NCBI GenBank assembly: GCA_900473415.1
Contig: UCLR01000037.1
Location: forward strand, 1 to 32,476
DNA length: 32,476 bases
Direction of reading: 5' to 3'
Origin: Hyphomicrobiales bacterium
GTDB lineage: Bacteria; Pseudomonadota; Alphaproteobacteria; Rhizobiales; Beijerinckiaceae
Shown: one piece after another, positions 7,824-14,742 of the stretch
Layout of the letters: each line of letters starts with the position of its first letter
Position numbering within the stretch: position 1 is the stretch's first letter
Notes under the pieces: generated by a model
Told to the model about the DNA's origin: nothing
Database searches by the model: none
What the model saw: only the letters and a program-made list of their open reading frames with translations
Translations under genes and position numbers: made by a program

Positions 7824-8812
7824 CAATCGCCCTTCAGCTTCGAGAGGCCGTCCTGTGTGTAGGTGATGCCGCTGTTGCTTTGGATCAGGATGATGTCGCC
7901 CCAGGCGTCCTTGTAGCTGAGTTCCTTGAAGCCCTTGGTGTCCTTGAATTCCTTCGCGAGACCGGAATTCAGGAAGTCGAAAGTCAGGAACGCCTGCTTG
8001 ATCTTGGCCTGTAGCTCGGGCTTAAGGTCATGGGCGATGCCGAACGCTGTCCGTGGGAACGGGCTCGATTCGTACACGATGCGGATGTCATCGCGCTTGA
8101 ACATTCCGCGATCGGCCATGCGCTCGACCACGCTGGAGGCGACCGGCGCCGCGTCATAGTCCTTGTTGACGACGCCCATGATCGAGTTGTCGTGCTTGCC
8201 GGAATAAAGGACCTCGTAGTCCTTGCCGGGGACGATACCCTTTTCCTTGAAGAGGATGCGCGGCGCGGTATCGCCGGAGTTAGAGGACGGTGCGACATGG
8301 GCGACGCGCTTGCCCTTGAGATCGGCGATGCCCTTGATCGGGGAATCCTTCGGCACGATCAGTTGCAGAGTGTAGCCGATCGAGTCGTCGACCTTCGCCA
8401 TCGCCACGATCGGCACAAAGCCCGCCAGGTTGACGGCAAACGGTGTCGGGCCGCTGGCGACGCCGGCGATGTGGAGGCGACCGGAGCGCATCGCTTCGAC
8501 CTGCGCGGCATAGGACTCGGCGCCGAACCATTTGATCTTTTTGCCAGTGGCCTTGCTCAGATGCGCGAGGAAGTCGGCGAAGACGTTCTCGTAAACCGAT
8601 GGGTCTTCAACCGGCGTGTACGAGAAGATCAGCGTATCTGGATCCTTCTGCCTGGCGGCATCCGTAGGAGTATCCGCGAGCAGGTCGCGATTGGCGTCGC
8701 AATAGCGAGCATCGAGCGTTCCGCGGTTGGCGCAATCCTGCGCCTGCGTGGGACCGGCGAGCCCGAGACCGAACGCAAACAGGCAAAGGGACGCGATCTT
8801 GGCGCGCAGCAT
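7823..8812 (-). CDS. phnD: PhnD-family periplasmic phosphonate/phosphite/phosphate-ester binding protein
   Basis: A secreted binding protein of 329 residues. A signal peptide ends near TQAQ (residue 25). The mature start carries two cysteines (C27, C38) and a calcium-loop-like DANRDLLAD before the PhnD domain (FSYTPVEDPSVYENVF, AMRSGRLHIAGVASGPTPFAV, and the anion-site-like APSSNSGDTAPR). PhnD-family proteins bind phosphonates, phosphite, hypophosphite or phosphate esters; the ligand cannot be assigned here. AGGGAGG sits 5 bases before the ATG, a strong ribosome binding site fitting high expression. It is the first transporter gene of region A, 107 bp after the DeoR gene, with a palindrome in that gap. 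Confidence 0.9.
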   Translation of the reverse strand: MLRAKIASLCLFAFGLGLAGPTQAQDCANRGTLDARYCDANRDLLADTPTDAARQKDPDTLIFSYTPVEDPSVYENVFADFLAHLSKATGKKIKWFGAESYAAQVEAMRSGRLHIAGVASGPTPFAVNLAGFVPIVAMAKVDDSIGYTLQLIVPKDSPIKGIADLKGKRVAHVAPSSNSGDTAPRILFKEKGIVPGKDYEVLYSGKHDNSIMGVVNKDYDAAPVASSVVERMADRGMFKRDDIRIVYESSPFPRTAFGIAHDLKPELQAKIKQAFLTFDFLNSGLAKEFKDTKGFKELSYKDAWGDIILIQSNSGITYTQDGLSKLKGD

Positions 8813-8869
8813 GGCAACCTCCCTGGAAGCGGCGCCTTTGAACAGCGCTCGTGCAAGATTTCTTCCATC

Positions 8870-8887
8870 CTGATCAATATCGACCAG
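8870..8887. promoter_or_regulatory. Imperfect 18-bp palindrome upstream of phnD, candidate operator
   Basis: CTGATCAATATCGACCAG is symmetric at 14 of 18 positions around ATAT. It lies about 60 bp upstream of the phnD start in the gap after the DeoR-family gene, where an operator for that regulator is expected. No confident -35/-10 pair could be assigned. The role is inferred from position and symmetry only. Confidence 0.4.
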
Positions 8888-8919
8888 CGTGACAAGGGTT
8901 GCTGGCTAATCAGATGCTT

Positions 8920-9687
8920 CTACGCGACTACCCAGCGGCTCCCGCTTTTGAGCCAAGCTTCGCGAAGCTGCTCGGGTGGCTCGGCATCGACGACGAATAA
9001 ATCCACCGCGCTTGGCTCGGCCATCCTGGCGGTGCCGACTTGGCCGAACTTGCTATGGTCTGCGAGCACGGCCGTCTGACGAGACCGCGCCATCGCCGCC
9101 TGACGAACGGCAATTTTCTCGAGATCGAAATCCATAGGCGCGCCGTCGTCATCGAAGCCGCCAACACCGAGAATTGCATAGTCGAAGCGGAATTCCGCAA
9201 TCGCCTTAATGGCCTGCTGGCCGACGAGGGAGCCATTTGCGCCGCGCGTGCTTCCGCCTGTGACCACGACTTCGAAGATGCCGCCCTGACAGAAGATCTG
9301 TGCGACCGAAACACTTGCCGTGACGATGCGCAGCCCGGGCTTAGTTAACAATGCGCGGGCGGCGGCTTCTACGGTAGTGCCTACGTCAAGAAACACCGAC
9401 GCGCCCGCTGGAACGATGTCCGCCAGCGCCGCTCCGATCCGCTGCTTGCCCTTCGTTGAGATCGTGAGTTTTTGGGCGTAGGCGGAGCGGACGCCGTCCG
9501 ACGCTAGCCCTGCCCCGCCATGGAAGCGCTGTAGATAATTCTGTTCCTGCAAGCGAATGATTTCGCGCCTGACAGTCTGAGGCGACACTCCGAAGCGGGC
9601 TGCAAGTGTCTCAATCGTCGTGAAGCCGACTTCTTGCACAACGTCGAGTATCTGCTTCTGGCGAGAGGTGAGGCCAAGCGGTGGCAT
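8920..9687 (-). CDS. DeoR-family transcriptional regulator of the phn-like operon
   Basis: A cytoplasmic regulator of 255 residues. A DeoR-type winged helix-turn-helix covers about residues 5-60 (FGVSPQTVRREIIRLQE, then RFHGGAG), followed by a DeoR C-terminal sugar-phosphate sensor domain with FLDVGTTVE, GVGGFDDDGAPMDFD and LADHSKFG. DeoR proteins usually bind a phosphorylated sugar or metabolite. The ATG at 9687 is chosen because it directly precedes the HTH; the frame continues upstream without DeoR-like sequence. It is a paralogue of the regulator at 18087-18872 (shared G-VGG-D-DG--DFD and ADH-KFG). It leads region A and likely controls phnD onward, possibly through the palindrome after it. 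Confidence 0.9.
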   Translation of the reverse strand: MPPLGLTSRQKQILDVVQEVGFTTIETLAARFGVSPQTVRREIIRLQEQNYLQRFHGGAGLASDGVRSAYAQKLTISTKGKQRIGAALADIVPAGASVFLDVGTTVEAAARALLTKPGLRIVTASVSVAQIFCQGGIFEVVVTGGSTRGANGSLVGQQAIKAIAEFRFDYAILGVGGFDDDGAPMDFDLEKIAVRQAAMARSRQTAVLADHSKFGQVGTARMAEPSAVDLFVVDAEPPEQLREAWLKSGSRWVVA

Positions 9688-9852
9688 ACAGATCCATCGG
9701 CGATGTGACTGAGTTCGATTCTGCGGACCAGTAGAACAACGAATGAAAAAGGAGCCAAGCCCGGCAGCGCTGCGCACCGCGCTGACTATGCGAATACGGC
9801 TATCGTCCGCGCGAAAAGACGCCCGACGGATGCAACGCAAACACGACTCGCA

Positions 9853-10281
9853 TCAGAGCTTCAGAGTAGCGAGCACCTTTCGAAGTCCCGGCTCTTCCAC
9901 CAGATCCGCCGCATCCTGCAGGCTGAACCAATGTCGCAGGCGTTGTGCCTCTTCCGGCCAACGGGCCACCTGTTCGGTAACATGTAATGGATAGAGGCGA
10001 ACTTTGCAGAGCCTGAATTCGGCTTCCATTCGCTTCCAGTAGAGGTACCGTCCCACGGCCTTCTTTTTGACGCGCCCAACGGCTCCGGCCTCTTCATGGG
10101 CCTCTCTTGCTGCGGCGTCATGAGCCTTAAGTTTCTTGGTCGGCCACCCCTTTGGCACGGTCCACCGTTTTGTCGAACGCGTTGTGACAAGCAGAATTTC
10201 CCAAGACCCGGCCGCTGTCCGTCGAAGCGGCAACGCTCCGACTTGCAGATTCGCTTTGCCGTTTTCTCGGGGCTTCTTCAT
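9853..10281 (-). CDS. Nudix hydrolase (diadenosine/diphosphoinositol polyphosphate type)
   Basis: A small cytoplasmic Nudix hydrolase of 142 residues. WTVPKGWPTKK precedes a Nudix box ending REAHEEAGA, with the catalytic REUxEE core intact. The conserved upstream Glu position of the box is Leu, as can occur in this subgroup. The PKGWP motif resembles alphaproteobacterial proteins annotated as diadenosine- or inositol-polyphosphate hydrolases. It is not coupled to its neighbours: 165 bp separate it from the DeoR gene. No strong ribosome binding site is seen. Family confident, substrate unknown; any link to phosphate metabolism of the flanking operons is only positional. Confidence 0.85.
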   Translation of the reverse strand: MKKPRENGKANLQVGALPLRRTAAGSWEILLVTTRSTKRWTVPKGWPTKKLKAHDAAAREAHEEAGAVGRVKKKAVGRYLYWKRMEAEFRLCKVRLYPLHVTEQVARWPEEAQRLRHWFSLQDAADLVEEPGLRKVLATLKL

Positions 10282-10360
10282 TGCATCAGTTTACCTTCGA
10301 GGGGCCGCGCTTTCAGGTCCGTGGACTAGATCGGAGCGAGATCAGGCTACCAAGGCGCTC

Positions 10361-10750
10361 TTACTCTGCTGTCGCGACCGGGGCAGGCGACAGCGCGGTG
10401 GTTAGCTCGGTGGCGAAGCTCGCGAGCAGCGGCGCACCGTCAACCCAGCAATGGCGGACGATGGCGATACGGCCTCGATCGATCAAGCTGTTCTCATCGC
10501 TGGGCCGGCTCGTATGAGGGCGGCCGCGCCGGATGCGCCAGACGATGCGCTCGTCATCATCTGACTTTACATCGGCCGCTCCGGCAATCTTGTCGCGGCC
10601 GATGGTGGCGAGACCAGCCTCGGCCGGGAGCTCCTTGGGCAGATTGACGCTTAGATTGGCGCCTTCCCGACTCCAGAGAGCGCGACGCTTCCACAGATTG
10701 CCGATCAGGGAGGCAAGGGCCGCGATATCCTGTTCTTCTGATGTGCCGCA
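10361..10750 (-). pseudogene. Unrecognised 3' gene fragment fused to IS remnant
   Basis: On minus, about 125 codons read without stop from the edge of the IS5 remnant to a TAA at 10361 (SEEQDIAALASLIGNLWKRR... to ...LSPAPVATAE). The composition is protein-like, with charged and hydrophobic residues alternating, but I recognise no family. It has no start of its own; the open frame only begins inside IS5 sequence read out of frame. It is most likely the 3' end of a gene truncated by the IS insertion or a later deletion. Confidence 0.4.
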
Positions 10751-11105
10751 TGGCGTTCCGATCGCGGTACAGGACGGGTGAAAAGCAGTTCTTCCAGCTC
10801 CTGTTCGCCCTGGGCGGGATATTCGGCATCGTGCCGCTCGCCTCGACCTGGCGGCGAATGGCGTTGCTGTCAGAGCCCTTGTCACCGTGGAGGATCGCGC
10901 GCTGGCGGCATCTGTTCCAGCAAAATCGTGCCGGCCGTGCAGTCGGCGACCTGGCCGCCGGTAAGCAGGAACGCGATGGGTCGGCAGTTGCGGTCGGTCA
11001 GCGCGTGGATGTTGGTCGTCGCCCTCCGCGCGAGCGACCGATGGCTTGGCAGCGCTCCCCCCCTTTCCGCCCAGGAGTCTGTGATTCCGCATCCAAGCGA
11101 GACCC
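10750..11105 (-). pseudogene. IS5-family (IS427-like) transposase remnant
   Basis: Three reading frames on minus together spell a typical IS5-family transposase middle part: GRSRGG and then TTNIHALTD, DRNCRPIAFLLTGGQVAD, HGDKGSDSNAIRRQVE and MPNIPPRANRSWKNCFSP ending at LYRDRNA. At least two frameshifts are needed, near 11020 and near 10900, and both ends of the gene are missing. The element is dead. It marks the junction between the two DeoR-controlled operons. Confidence 0.75.
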
Positions 11106-11392
11106 CGCCTCAAATTTCATCTAAATAATTGAATTTAAGCAGTTATTTTTATTGTGAGAGGGGTCAGGGCCGGCGCCGATCATGGCCCCTCTCCAAACGC
11201 TGATATGCCTTTTAAATCAGTGTGTTAAAGGAAAATTTGGCGGGGTCGAGCTTCGGCGCCTACTGACACTCTTGATCCACTCTAGCAAGACTAAAGCGCA
11301 ATCCAGCGGCTCCGCCGGTACAGGTTCAACGCGGCGCTCCAATAACGGACCTCCAAGCTTTGGCCGGCAGCAGACATTCAATTCGGGATAGG
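11106..11392. other. Gene-free gap with AT-rich tract and an 8-bp inverted repeat
   Basis: An AT-rich stretch (about 11110-11155) stands out from the GC-rich surroundings. It is followed by GAGAGGGG (11156-11163) and CCCCTCTC (11186-11193), a perfect 8-bp inverted repeat around a GC-rich loop containing GGCGCC. It lacks a clear T-run on either strand, so a terminator role is uncertain; it might be an end of the degraded IS. I see no credible gene here. Confidence 0.5.
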
Positions 11393-12208
11393 TCAATCCT
11401 GCACGTGCAGAATTTCAGCGAGTGACCTCAGAATGTAGGTGGCTGCAATCGCGGAGCTTTCGGCCTCGTCGATTGACGTCGCTCCGGTCAGTACCAGTGC
11501 CGATGCAAATCCAGCGTTGTTTGCCATCAAAATGTCCGTCTCCAGACGATCGCCGACCAATAGGCAACGACTTGGATCGGCCTTGAGACGCTTGAGCAGA
11601 TAACGGGTCATGGCTTCGGACGGCTTGCCGACGATCGCTTCGCAGCTTGAACCCGAAGAGGCTTCAATCGCCGCGATGATGGCGGCGGCGTCCGGCTCGC
11701 CGCCTTCCGGCGTAGGCCGGAAACGGTCAGCATTGGTCGCTATAAGCCGAGCCCCCGCCCGAACCGCACGGAATGCGCGCTTAAGTTTCTCGTAGCCGAA
11801 GCCTCTGTCGAAGCTGGCGATGACGACGTCGGTTTCCGCTATCTCGTCGCTCACGACGAAGCCCGCGAGTTCCAGCTCCATCACAAGGGCTCTTTCGCCC
11901 AGCACCATCAGGCGCGCCTGCGGCATGTCGCGCCTGAGCAACTCGATCAAGACATGCGCGGCGGTGACGACTTCCTCTGCTTCGACCGGCAAGCCAAGAC
12001 GCGTCAGCTTGCAGGCATATTCGGTGGCGCGAGCTGTCGTATTGTTGGTCAGGAAAAGAAGAGTGCGACCTTGCGATCGCAGCTCGCTGATGGTTCTAGC
12101 CGCTGTTGGCAGCAAGGTCTCGCCGAGCAGGATCGTTCCATCGAGATCAAAAACGAACGCCTGATAGCGCGATGCGATCGAGGAGATCTCAGAAAGCTGA
12201 TCAGGCAT
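11393..12208 (-). CDS. Class IIA HAD phosphatase (NagD/p-nitrophenyl phosphatase-like)
   Basis: A cytoplasmic HAD phosphatase of 271 residues. Motif I is VFDLDGTILLGE with both catalytic aspartates (D21, D23), motif II LFLTNNTT, the lysine lies in VGKPSEAM, and motif IV is LVGDRLETDI, all as expected for NagD-type class IIA enzymes. It is the last gene of the region B operon and overlaps the phosphodiesterase gene by 8 bp. The probable job is to remove phosphate from the sugar or glycerol phosphate that the phosphodiesterase releases. Unlike the HAD protein in region A, it keeps the complete D-x-D pair. Confidence 0.9.
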   Translation of the reverse strand: MPDQLSEISSIASRYQAFVFDLDGTILLGETLLPTAARTISELRSQGRTLLFLTNNTTARATEYACKLTRLGLPVEAEEVVTAAHVLIELLRRDMPQARLMVLGERALVMELELAGFVVSDEIAETDVVIASFDRGFGYEKLKRAFRAVRAGARLIATNADRFRPTPEGGEPDAAAIIAAIEASSGSSCEAIVGKPSEAMTRYLLKRLKADPSRCLLVGDRLETDILMANNAGFASALVLTGATSIDEAESSAIAATYILRSLAEILHVQD

Positions 12209-12971
12209 CTGTGGTGATGCTCTGTAGCCGATTCCGAACGCGCTTAGCTATGTCCGGATGATCGGTGAGAATGTAGGCTACCGGCTGCCTGAGCCAGTAG
12301 TCCAAACGACTCGCATCGTTGACGGTCCACAACCCGGCCGTCAGTCCGGCTTGAGCCGCTAATGCCAGCATCGCGGGTGTGGTTCGCCCGAATGACAGTC
12401 CAAGATCGTCGATACATGCCGCGGCCGCCCGCGCTACGACACGTGTGAACGTTTCGAGCGTAACTTGGTCGGAAGGCCAGACCGATAAGCTGGTGGGCAC
12501 GCCCGAGCCCGTGAAATACGCCAATGCCGCAGGGTCGAAGGACATAATGGTGATGCGGTCACTCATGCCATGCCTGTCGGCCAGCATCGTCACCTGTCGG
12601 TGCGTCGTCTCATAGCCGTCCGGCGAACCGCCGGGCTTGATCTCAATGCGGACCCGCATCCCGCTGGGTGCGAGGGCTTTCAGCGCCTGGTCCAGTGACG
12701 GCGCACTTTCGTCGATCTGGCGCAAGGGACCGGCCTGGATCTCGGCGAGTGTGAAGCCGCTGATCGGCCCGGAGCCGAAGCTGGTCTGATCAAGCGTCTC
12801 ATCATGCATCACGAGCAACTGGCCGTCACGGGTCAGATGCACGTCCAGCTCGACCTGCTCGACCCCATAGGAAGCGGCGTGTCGAAACCCTGAAAGCGTG
12901 TTCTCTGGATAGCGACTGCCGCCGCGATGGGCCGCAATCTCCGGAAGAGAGAAATGCTTCGTATCGTTCAT
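12201..12971 (-). CDS. Glycerophosphodiester phosphodiesterase family protein
   Basis: A GDPD-family enzyme of 256 residues that would hydrolyse a phosphodiester to an alcohol and a phosphomonoester. AHRGGSRYPENTL (residues 14-26) holds the HRG and PENT motifs, ELDVHLTRDG the metal ligands, VMHDETLDQT the catalytic His, then EIKPGG and GLWTVND, all canonical. No signal peptide is present, so it acts inside the cell on imported substrate. The ATG at 12971 overlaps the upstream permease stop (ATGA); the longer open frame is only permease sequence out of frame. Position between a Dpp-type importer and a phosphatase resembles AccF in the agrocinopine operon as well as UgpQ in glycerophosphodiester uptake. 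Confidence 0.93.
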   Translation of the reverse strand: MNDTKHFSLPEIAAHRGGSRYPENTLSGFRHAASYGVEQVELDVHLTRDGQLLVMHDETLDQTSFGSGPISGFTLAEIQAGPLRQIDESAPSLDQALKALAPSGMRVRIEIKPGGSPDGYETTHRQVTMLADRHGMSDRITIMSFDPAALAYFTGSGVPTSLSVWPSDQVTLETFTRVVARAAAACIDDLGLSFGRTTPAMLALAAQAGLTAGLWTVNDASRLDYWLRQPVAYILTDHPDIAKRVRNRLQSITTDA

Positions 12972-13828
12972 TTCAGGCTCGGGTCCGTGACGTCGCGCAG
13001 CCAGTCGCCAATTGTGCTGATCGACAGGGTGAGGATGAAAATGGCGATGCCAGGGATCGTCGCGATCCACCAGGAGGTGACGATATAGTCGCGTCCGAGG
13101 CCGACCATGTTGCCAAGGCTGGCAAGCGGCGGCTGGATGCCGACACCCAGGAAACTGAGCCCCGATTCCAGCAGGATCAGCTCGGGCAGCGCGATCGTCA
13201 TGTTGACGATGATGATCGCCGCGACGTTGGGCAGCACATGCTTGACGGCGATCGCCATCTCTCCGGCGCCAAGTCTTCGGAGGGCGAGCACATAACCCTT
13301 CTCGTACTCTATGAGTGCGAGCGCCCGCACGAGCCGGGCATAGCGCTCCCAGCCATATGTTCCGAGCAGCACGACGAAAAGAACGATATTGTTGCCGAAG
13401 AAGGCCAGGATCGCCAGGGCGAAGATGAGGAAGGGGACGGACGCATGGAAATCAATCGCGACCCGGATGAGGCTGTCCACCCAGCCGCGCAGGAAGGCGG
13501 CAGCGAGGCCGAGTGTGACGCCGATGGTCGCAGCGATGAGGCAGGCAAGGACCGAGACGACAAGGCTGACCCGCACCGAGATCATCAGGCGGCTGAGGAT
13601 ATCTCGACCCAGTTCGTCCGTGCCCAGAATGTGCCGGAACGATCCACCGAAAAAGAGGGGCGAAGTGTTGCGCGCGCGCAGATCGATGGTCGCAAAACCG
13701 TAGGGCGCCAGCCGCTCTGCGAAGATTGCGACGAGGATGAAGAGGATCACCATCCCCGCAGCTAGGACGACGGCGATCTCGCGTCGCCTCCTGGGCCGAG
13801 CGTGTCTGGGAGCGATCAGGTCCGTCAT
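12968..13828 (-). CDS. OppC/DppC-type ABC importer permease
   Basis: An inner-membrane permease of 286 residues. After a basic N-terminus (RPRRRRE) comes a first helix, then the Opp/DppC hallmarks HILGTDELGRDILSRLMISVRVSL, the EAA-type loop YVLALRRLGAGEMAIAVKHVLPN, and LILLESGLSFLGVGIQPPLASLG. It ends GDWLRDVTDPSLK, the typical DppC C-terminus (GD-LRD--DP). ATG at 13828 overlaps the upstream permease stop by ATGA and is preferred over the longer frame. Forms the translocation pore with the OppB-type neighbour. The peptide-type family also carries opines, sugars and phosphodiesters, so family alone does not imply peptides. Confidence 0.93.
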   Translation of the reverse strand: MTDLIAPRHARPRRRREIAVVLAAGMVILFILVAIFAERLAPYGFATIDLRARNTSPLFFGGSFRHILGTDELGRDILSRLMISVRVSLVVSVLACLIAATIGVTLGLAAAFLRGWVDSLIRVAIDFHASVPFLIFALAILAFFGNNIVLFVVLLGTYGWERYARLVRALALIEYEKGYVLALRRLGAGEMAIAVKHVLPNVAAIIIVNMTIALPELILLESGLSFLGVGIQPPLASLGNMVGLGRDYIVTSWWIATIPGIAIFILTLSISTIGDWLRDVTDPSLK

Positions 13829-14742
13829 GACGTGCGCAGCCGTGGGTCGAAGATCGCGTAGAGGAGATCCGTTGCAAGATTGGCGAATGCCATCATCGTC
13901 GCGACCAGCACCACGATCGTCTGAACGACCGCAACGTCGCGGCGCGCCACCGAGAAAACGAGAAACCGGCCGACTCCCGGCCACGCGAAAACCGACTCGA
14001 CGATTGCCGCACCGGCGATGATCCCTCCGAGCGAAAATCCGAACAGTGTAAGCAATGGCAGTGCCGAGCCCGGCAGCACATGGGCACGGATGAAATACCA
14101 GCGCGGCAGGGGCTTCAGGCTCGCGACAGTGATGTAGGGTTGCGCCAACACCTCGAGCGTACTGGAGCGGACGAAACGGGCGACCACCCCTGCTTGGGAT
14201 AGTCCGATAACCGCAGCAGGCATGAGCAGGTGCAGAAGCGATGGTCCGCCACCACTCGGCAATAGCCTCAGCGCAACGGCGAAGAGGAGTATGAGCAGGA
14301 TGCCGAACAGGAAGCTGGGTATGCTGTGAACGAAGATTGCCAATGACATGATCAGGCGATCGGGAGCTCGCCCACGATAGCTGGCGGCGAGAAGGCCCAG
14401 CGCCGAGCCTACTGTGAAGGCGATGACCAGGCCGGTGCCCATCAGCAGTAACGTCGACGGAATCTTCTCGACCACGACCCGCAACGCCGGCTGGCGGTCA
14501 TTCAGCGAGAGTCCGAAATCGCCGCTGGCCAGCTTCATGACGTAAGTGACGTATTGTTCGGGAAGTGGCTTATCCAAGCCCCATTCGGCGCGTACGGCCG
14601 CGATCTGGTCTTCGGGCGCGTCCACCGGCAGCAGTGCCCGTGCCGGATCGCCACTGACGCGCAGAATGACGAAGACGAAGGTCACCGCGAGTAGGACGGT
14701 GATCACCAGCCGCGCGACGGCGGTCAGGACGGTTCTTGTCAT
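13825..14742 (-). CDS. OppB/DppB-type ABC importer permease
   Basis: An inner-membrane permease of 305 residues. The N-terminal helix (LVITVLLAVTFVFVILRVSGDPA) precedes the family's LGLDKPLPEQY-like segment (WGLDKPLPEQYVTYV), then GDFGLSLNDRQP, the loop ARFVRSSTLEVLAQPYI, and ESVFAWPGVGRF near the C-terminus, all standard for OppB/DppB. It is coupled on both sides by ATGA overlaps with the ATPase gene upstream and the OppC-type gene downstream, so stoichiometric production is expected. Confidence 0.94.
   Translation of the reverse strand: MTRTVLTAVARLVITVLLAVTFVFVILRVSGDPARALLPVDAPEDQIAAVRAEWGLDKPLPEQYVTYVMKLASGDFGLSLNDRQPALRVVVEKIPSTLLLMGTGLVIAFTVGSALGLLAASYRGRAPDRLIMSLAIFVHSIPSFLFGILLILLFAVALRLLPSGGGPSLLHLLMPAAVIGLSQAGVVARFVRSSTLEVLAQPYITVASLKPLPRWYFIRAHVLPGSALPLLTLFGFSLGGIIAGAAIVESVFAWPGVGRFLVFSVARRDVAVVQTIVVLVATMMAFANLATDLLYAIFDPRLRTS

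Noticed and set aside
77..8812. Complete phosphonate degradation pathway (C-P lyase or phosphonatase)
   Set aside because: No phnGHIJKLM, phnW or phnX genes are visible; only uptake proteins and an unassigned HAD hydrolase are supported.
9688..9840. N-terminal extension of the region A DeoR protein
   Set aside because: The frame is open but adds about 50 non-DeoR-like residues before the HTH; the ATG at 9687 gives the normal family length.
11156..11193. Intrinsic terminator at the inverted repeat
   Set aside because: No run of T follows the stem on either strand; it is recorded only as an inverted repeat in a gap.
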